Origin: Fulvitalea axinellae
Lineage (GTDB): Bacteria > Bacteroidota > Bacteroidia > Cytophagales > Cyclobacteriaceae
Reading direction: 5' to 3'
DNA length: 64,000 nucleotides
NCBI RefSeq assembly: GCF_036492835.1
Contig: NZ_AP025318.1
Coordinates: forward strand, 186,001-250,000
Shown: piece after piece, positions 60,162 to 64,000 of the stretch
Layout: each line of letters starts with the position of its first letter
How positions within the stretch are numbered: the stretch's first letter is position 1
The notes under the pieces: generated by a model
The model's database searches: none
Told to the model about the DNA's origin: nothing
What the model saw: only the letters and a program-made list of their open reading frames with translations
Position numbers and translations under genes: made by a program

Positions 60162-63100
60162 TCAGGACTCCGTTATCGCTTCGGCTTTTAGTTCGGTCTC
60201 GGGTTTTCTTTTAAAGCGTTCCTGCAACGATTGGAACACCACGAACAGCACAGGAACCACAAACAGCCCCAAAGCCGTACCCACAAGCATACCGCCCGCC
60301 GCGCCGGTACCGATAGAGCGGTTTCCGGAAGCGCCTACCCCCTGCGCCAACACCAATGGCAAAAGGCCGAGGATAAAGGCGAACGATGTCATCAATACGG
60401 GGCGGAGACGTGCCTTGGCGCCAGTTACGGCGGCCTGTACCAACTCCATTCCTTCTTTGCGTCGTTGTAATGCGTATTCCACAATCAGAATGGCGTTTTT
60501 AGCCAAAAGACCAAGCAACATTATCAGGGCAACCTGGAAGTAGATATTATTCTCAAGACCAAATAACCAAGAGGTTCCGTAAGCGCCCGAAATACCCAAA
60601 GGCAATGACAGGATAACGGCAAACGGAAGGATGTAACTTTCGTACTGTACGGCCAAGAAGAAATAGGCGAAGATAACACTAAGGGCGAACAGGAAAGTAA
60701 GCTGGTCACCGGCCAGGATCTCCTCGCGGGTAAGTCCGGAGAAAGACACCTCGTAGTTTTTGGGAAGCATTTCCTCAGCCACCTCGTTAAAGGCCTTGAT
60801 GGCGTCGCCGGAAGAATAGCCCGGCGCGGCGGTACCGTTTAGCGTAACAGCGTTGAACAAGTTAAAGCGGCTAACCGTTTGTGGCCCTTTGGTACGGGTA
60901 AGCGTCACGAATTCAGAAACGGGGGCCATCAAACCGTCGGGAGTTCTTACGGAGATAAGGTCAAGGCTGGCAGGGTCTTCCCTGTGCTCGGGCTTGGCCT
61001 GAACGAATACCTTGAACTGTTTGCCATATTTACTGAAGTCCGCGGCGTAAATACCGCCGATATAGCCCTGCATCGCCGACATCACGTCGCCGACGTTCAG
61101 GCCCGCTTCCTTGATTTTCGGAATATCCAAAGTCATTTCGAACTGCGGGAAATTCGTGTTGAACGAACTTGACACAAAGCCTAACTCCGGACGGGCCGTA
61201 AGCGCTTGGGCGAAATTTCGGGCCGTCACGTCCAGCTCCTTCAAATCACCCGACTGACTGTCAACCAACTGGGCTTCCACACCTCCCGACTCTCCAAAGC
61301 CCGGTACGGTACCCGGAGGGAAGAATACGATTTGGGCGTCGGGAATCATTTGGGTGGCACCATAAAGCCCCCCTAAAATTGCTTCCACACTCAAATCAGG
61401 CGTTTTCCGTTTATCCCAATCATCAAGACTGATAAATCCCATAGCATAGGAACTACCAGCTCCAGAAAAGAAGCTACTACCATTGATCATTGTATAACTG
61501 CTGACTCCAGGCGTTTGGGAGAAAATTTCTTCCATTTGTTTGGTCACACTTACGGTACGGTCAAGTGAGGCGCCTTCCGGCAACTCCACATTGATAAAGA
61601 TCGTCGCTTGGTCTTCATTTGGCACAAAACCCGAGGACATCCGGCTGTTATACCAGAAAACAGAAACAGCGCACAAGGCTAACAATCCGGCCGAGATCCA
61701 TTTCCTTTTGACCAAGAAGCCAACCACTTTCCCGTATTTTCCCGTAAGGGACTCGAAGCCCACATTAAAGGCCGTGGTGAATCGGGCGCCAAAACCTTTT
61801 TTCTCTTCTCCGTGGCCATCGCTTTTCAACAACAAGGCACAGAGCGCCGGACTAAGCGTAAGGGCATTTACCGCAGAAATCAGGATTGAAATCAGAAGCG
61901 TAACGCCGAATTGTTTGTAGAATACGCCTACAGGACCGTTTGCGAAAGTAATAGGAACGAATACGGCGCCCATCACAAGCGTAATGGAGATCAAGGCTCC
62001 GCCGATTTCTTCCATAGCCGAATGCGTAGCTTTTCTGGCGCTACGGTATCCCGCGTCCAACTTGGCGTGTACGGCCTCTACCACCACAATGGCGTCATCG
62101 ACCACAATACCGATAGCCAAAACCAAGGCGAAAAGCGTAAGAAGGTTGATGGAATAGCCGAAAACCTGCAAGAAGAAGAATGTACCGATAATAGAAACCG
62201 GAACAGCGATGGCCGGTATCAGCGTGGAGCGGAAATCCTGAAGAAAGATAAACACCACGATAAACACCAGCGCAAAGGCTTCGAATAAAGTCGTTTTCAC
62301 TTTGGACATAGAAGCCGCCAGAAAACGATCCGTATCATAATCGTAATTGAATTTCAGACCCTCGGGCATTCCTTTCTCCAGCTCAGCGATTTTCTCGTAG
62401 AGTTTTGCAGAAATCTTGTGCGAGTTGGAACCCGGCATTTGATAAATACCCATGGAAATGCTAGGAAATCCTTTGGTGCTAGCCGTGGAAGAATATGAGA
62501 AAGCGTCGATCTCAACCTCTGCGACATCGCTTAACCGAAGTATCTTACCATTTTCCAGCCTCTGGATTACGATATCCCTGTATTCTTTCTCCTCCTTATA
62601 TCGCCCTTTGTACTTGATCACATATTCGAAGGAATTACCGGCGTTTTGGCTCAAGGTACCCGCCGAAGCTTCCACACTTTGGTCATTAACAGCGGACACC
62701 ACATCGGATACCGTCACTCCGTAAGTGGACATACGGACCGGATCTATCCAGACCCGCATCGTATATCCCTTATCTCCGAATATGCTTACGGTACCCACAC
62801 CGTCGATACGCTGGAATTCGGGCTTAATATTAATGTTGACATAATTCTGGACGAAAGTTTCGTCCAGGTCCGGATTCTCGGAACGAACCGACATATACAT
62901 CAGCGCCGAGTTTTGTTGCTTTTCCGTGATTACGCCCATACGGGTAACCGCAGCGGGCAGAGTGGAACTGGCCAAAGCCACGCGATTCTGTACGTTTACC
63001 GCAGCCATGTCCGGATCATAACCCGGCTTAAAGAACACGGTAATCTGAACGCTACCGTTGTTACTGGCTTTGGAGGTCATGTATGTCATGCCTTCCACAC

Positions 63101-63311
63101 CGTTGATCTGCTCCTCGATAGGAGTCACAACGCTCTCTACCAGCGTTTCGGCACTAGCGCCGGGAAAGCTGGTGGTTACGCTTACGGTAGGAGGCGCAAT
63201 TTCCGGATACTGCGTCATCGGGAGTGTCCGGATGGCGAGTAAGCCCATCATAACGATCAACACCGAGATGACCGTAGAGAGGACAGGCCTTTCTATAAAT
63301 ACCTTTAGCAT
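60162..63311 (-). CDS. RND (HAE1/AcrB-type) efflux transporter
   Basis: 1049 residues, the usual length of AcrB-type pumps. The N-terminus MLKVFIERPVLSTVISVLIVMMGLLAIRTLP is a typical first helix. TM4 has GIVVDDAIVVVEA with the two proton-relay Asp residues, and the second half has NAILIVEYA. The periplasmic porter has two parallel halves (about 40-330 and 560-860). It exports hydrophobic compounds by proton antiport in a trimer. It lies 7 nt after the adaptor gene and, with the outer-membrane factor, forms a full tripartite system. Confidence 0.96.
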   Translation of the reverse strand: MLKVFIERPVLSTVISVLIVMMGLLAIRTLPMTQYPEIAPPTVSVTTSFPGASAETLVESVVTPIEEQINGVEGMTYMTSKASNNGSVQITVFFKPGYDPDMAAVNVQNRVALASSTLPAAVTRMGVITEKQQNSALMYMSVRSENPDLDETFVQNYVNINIKPEFQRIDGVGTVSIFGDKGYTMRVWIDPVRMSTYGVTVSDVVSAVNDQSVEASAGTLSQNAGNSFEYVIKYKGRYKEEKEYRDIVIQRLENGKILRLSDVAEVEIDAFSYSSTASTKGFPSISMGIYQMPGSNSHKISAKLYEKIAELEKGMPEGLKFNYDYDTDRFLAASMSKVKTTLFEAFALVFIVVFIFLQDFRSTLIPAIAVPVSIIGTFFFLQVFGYSINLLTLFALVLAIGIVVDDAIVVVEAVHAKLDAGYRSARKATHSAMEEIGGALISITLVMGAVFVPITFANGPVGVFYKQFGVTLLISILISAVNALTLSPALCALLLKSDGHGEEKKGFGARFTTAFNVGFESLTGKYGKVVGFLVKRKWISAGLLALCAVSVFWYNSRMSSGFVPNEDQATIFINVELPEGASLDRTVSVTKQMEEIFSQTPGVSSYTMINGSSFFSGAGSSYAMGFISLDDWDKRKTPDLSVEAILGGLYGATQMIPDAQIVFFPPGTVPGFGESGGVEAQLVDSQSGDLKELDVTARNFAQALTARPELGFVSSSFNTNFPQFEMTLDIPKIKEAGLNVGDVMSAMQGYIGGIYAADFSKYGKQFKVFVQAKPEHREDPASLDLISVRTPDGLMAPVSEFVTLTRTKGPQTVSRFNLFNAVTLNGTAAPGYSSGDAIKAFNEVAEEMLPKNYEVSFSGLTREEILAGDQLTFLFALSVIFAYFFLAVQYESYILPFAVILSLPLGISGAYGTSWLFGLENNIYFQVALIMLLGLLAKNAILIVEYALQRRKEGMELVQAAVTGAKARLRPVLMTSFAFILGLLPLVLAQGVGASGNRSIGTGAAGGMLVGTALGLFVVPVLFVVFQSLQERFKRKPETELKAEAITES

Positions 63312-63318
63312 GGTCTTA

Positions 63319-64000
63319 TCAGAATACCGTTTTGATAGAATTGATGAGTTGGTCCGTTGAAGTTGGAACAGGTTGGATTGTCATTCCCGGACGGATGCGG
63401 TTCATTCCTTGGCCCACGATTGTCTGGCCCTCTTTGAGCCCTTCCAGAACAATTGCCCTGTTATCGATGATTCCCCCAAGTTTTACAAAGGCCATCGATA
63501 CCGAGTCGCCCTGCTGGACGGCGTACACATATGACTGTTCCTGTAACTCGGCCGTAGCCATAGCCGGAACGGTCAGCGCGCCGTCAAAACGGGTCGGGAT
63601 CATGACTTGTCCACTACTTCCGTTGCGAAGCGTGCCCGCCGGATTAGGAAATACCGCCCTAAACTGAACCGATCCCGTACGCTTGTCGATCTCTCCCGTA
63701 ACAGTCTGGATTGTTCCTTCGGTTCCATACTCCGAACCGTCCGCAAGCTGAAGCTTAACGGCGGGCATCTTGGCTATTTTTTCAGAGAATGTGTTGCCTT
63801 CAATATTCTTGGTGAATTCCAGAAAACGTTTCTCGTTCATTGAGAAATATACATACACTTGATCGATGCTGGATACGGACGTCAAGGCTTTCTGGCTACT
63901 AGGCCCAACCAATGTCCCTTCACGAAAGCGAATGTCACTCACAACACCGTTGACCGGACTTTTGATAGCCGTGTAGCCAATATCGGCCAAAATTCCGGCG
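63319..64000 (-). CDS. RND periplasmic adaptor (HlyD/AcrA-type), N-terminus outside window
   Basis: At least 226 codons of the C-terminal part are present; the frame stays open to the window end. The visible part starts in the barrel-sandwich second half (IGYTAIKSPVNGVVSDI), followed by GTLVGPSSQKALTSV, the beta-barrel domain (about 35-120) and the membrane-proximal domain (VPTSTDQLINSIK near the end). The sequence fits AcrA-type adaptors that join the pump and the outer-membrane channel. It is upstream of, and in one unit with, the RND pump. Confidence 0.93.
   Translation of the reverse strand, partial: AGILADIGYTAIKSPVNGVVSDIRFREGTLVGPSSQKALTSVSSIDQVYVYFSMNEKRFLEFTKNIEGNTFSEKIAKMPAVKLQLADGSEYGTEGTIQTVTGEIDKRTGSVQFRAVFPNPAGTLRNGSSGQVMIPTRFDGALTVPAMATAELQEQSYVYAVQQGDSVSMAFVKLGGIIDNRAIVLEGLKEGQTIVGQGMNRIRPGMTIQPVPTSTDQLINSIKTVF

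Noticed and set aside
1-64000. tRNA, rRNA, insertion sequences and prophage genes.
   Set aside because: No tRNA-like cloverleaf, rRNA stretch, transposase, integrase or phage structural gene was recognised by reading; a dedicated scan was not possible.

Overview
The window looks like chromosome of a member of the Bacteroidota, most likely a marine-type cytophagale. The signs are SusC/SusD pairs, many lipoproteins with an [FSAT]-[AGS]-C lipobox, LytS/LytTR two-component pairs, S1 sulfatases of the Cys type, a carboxypeptidase-D-like N-terminus on each TonB receptor, and weak Shine-Dalgarno signals. No rRNA, tRNA, CRISPR array, transposase or prophage gene was found. Species assignment is inference only.

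Layout. 1-14.2 kb: the 3' end of an unrecognised protein, an orphan ExbB/MotA-like channel fragment, a LytS/LytTR pair, a ThiE/TenI-like protein, an ABC-2 exporter, a lipoprotein sulfatase, the nrdB-nrdA operon, a MaoC-like hydratase and a membrane-anchored GH62-like arabinofuranosidase. 14.3-18.3 kb: an exported unknown protein, an FMN riboswitch with ribB, and a large unknown protein. 18.3-24.5 kb: one minus-strand respiratory operon that encodes a complete caa3-type oxidase (CoxII with a c-heme, CoxI, CoxIII, CtaG, a small subunit) followed by a Rieske protein and a b6-like cytochrome b fused to cytochrome c.

24.6-47.2 kb is the most unusual region. It is a nine-gene minus-strand locus with two SusC/SusD pairs and three fasciclin-domain (FAS1) lipoproteins, then a beta-helix lipoprotein and a discoidin-domain lipoprotein. 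No glycoside hydrolase or lyase is recognisable in it. Divergent from its head is a lipoprotein sulfatase. Next to that is a membrane-spanning regulator with a periplasmic LamG-like domain and a cytoplasmic SARP-like winged helix plus BTAD-like region. I infer a nutrient-uptake locus for a sulfated or glycosylated polymer that uses FAS1 lipoproteins as surface binding proteins and is run by an unusual one-component membrane regulator.

47.6-64 kb: cysM, an HlyD-like lipoprotein with an AI-2E-family permease, a lipoprotein esterase, a membrane GAF protein, an ECF sigma factor with three small companions, an SMR pump, and an RND efflux operon (adaptor, pump, outer-membrane factor) followed by a LytS/LytTR pair.

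Non-coding structure: an FMN riboswitch; terminator-like hairpins after most transcription units; degenerate 7-bp-period repeats in two unrelated operons; a perfect 7-bp-arm palindrome upstream of the FAS1/Sus locus; a three-hairpin leader before the SMR gene; and two strong intercistronic stem-loops whose arms share GGAAACGG.
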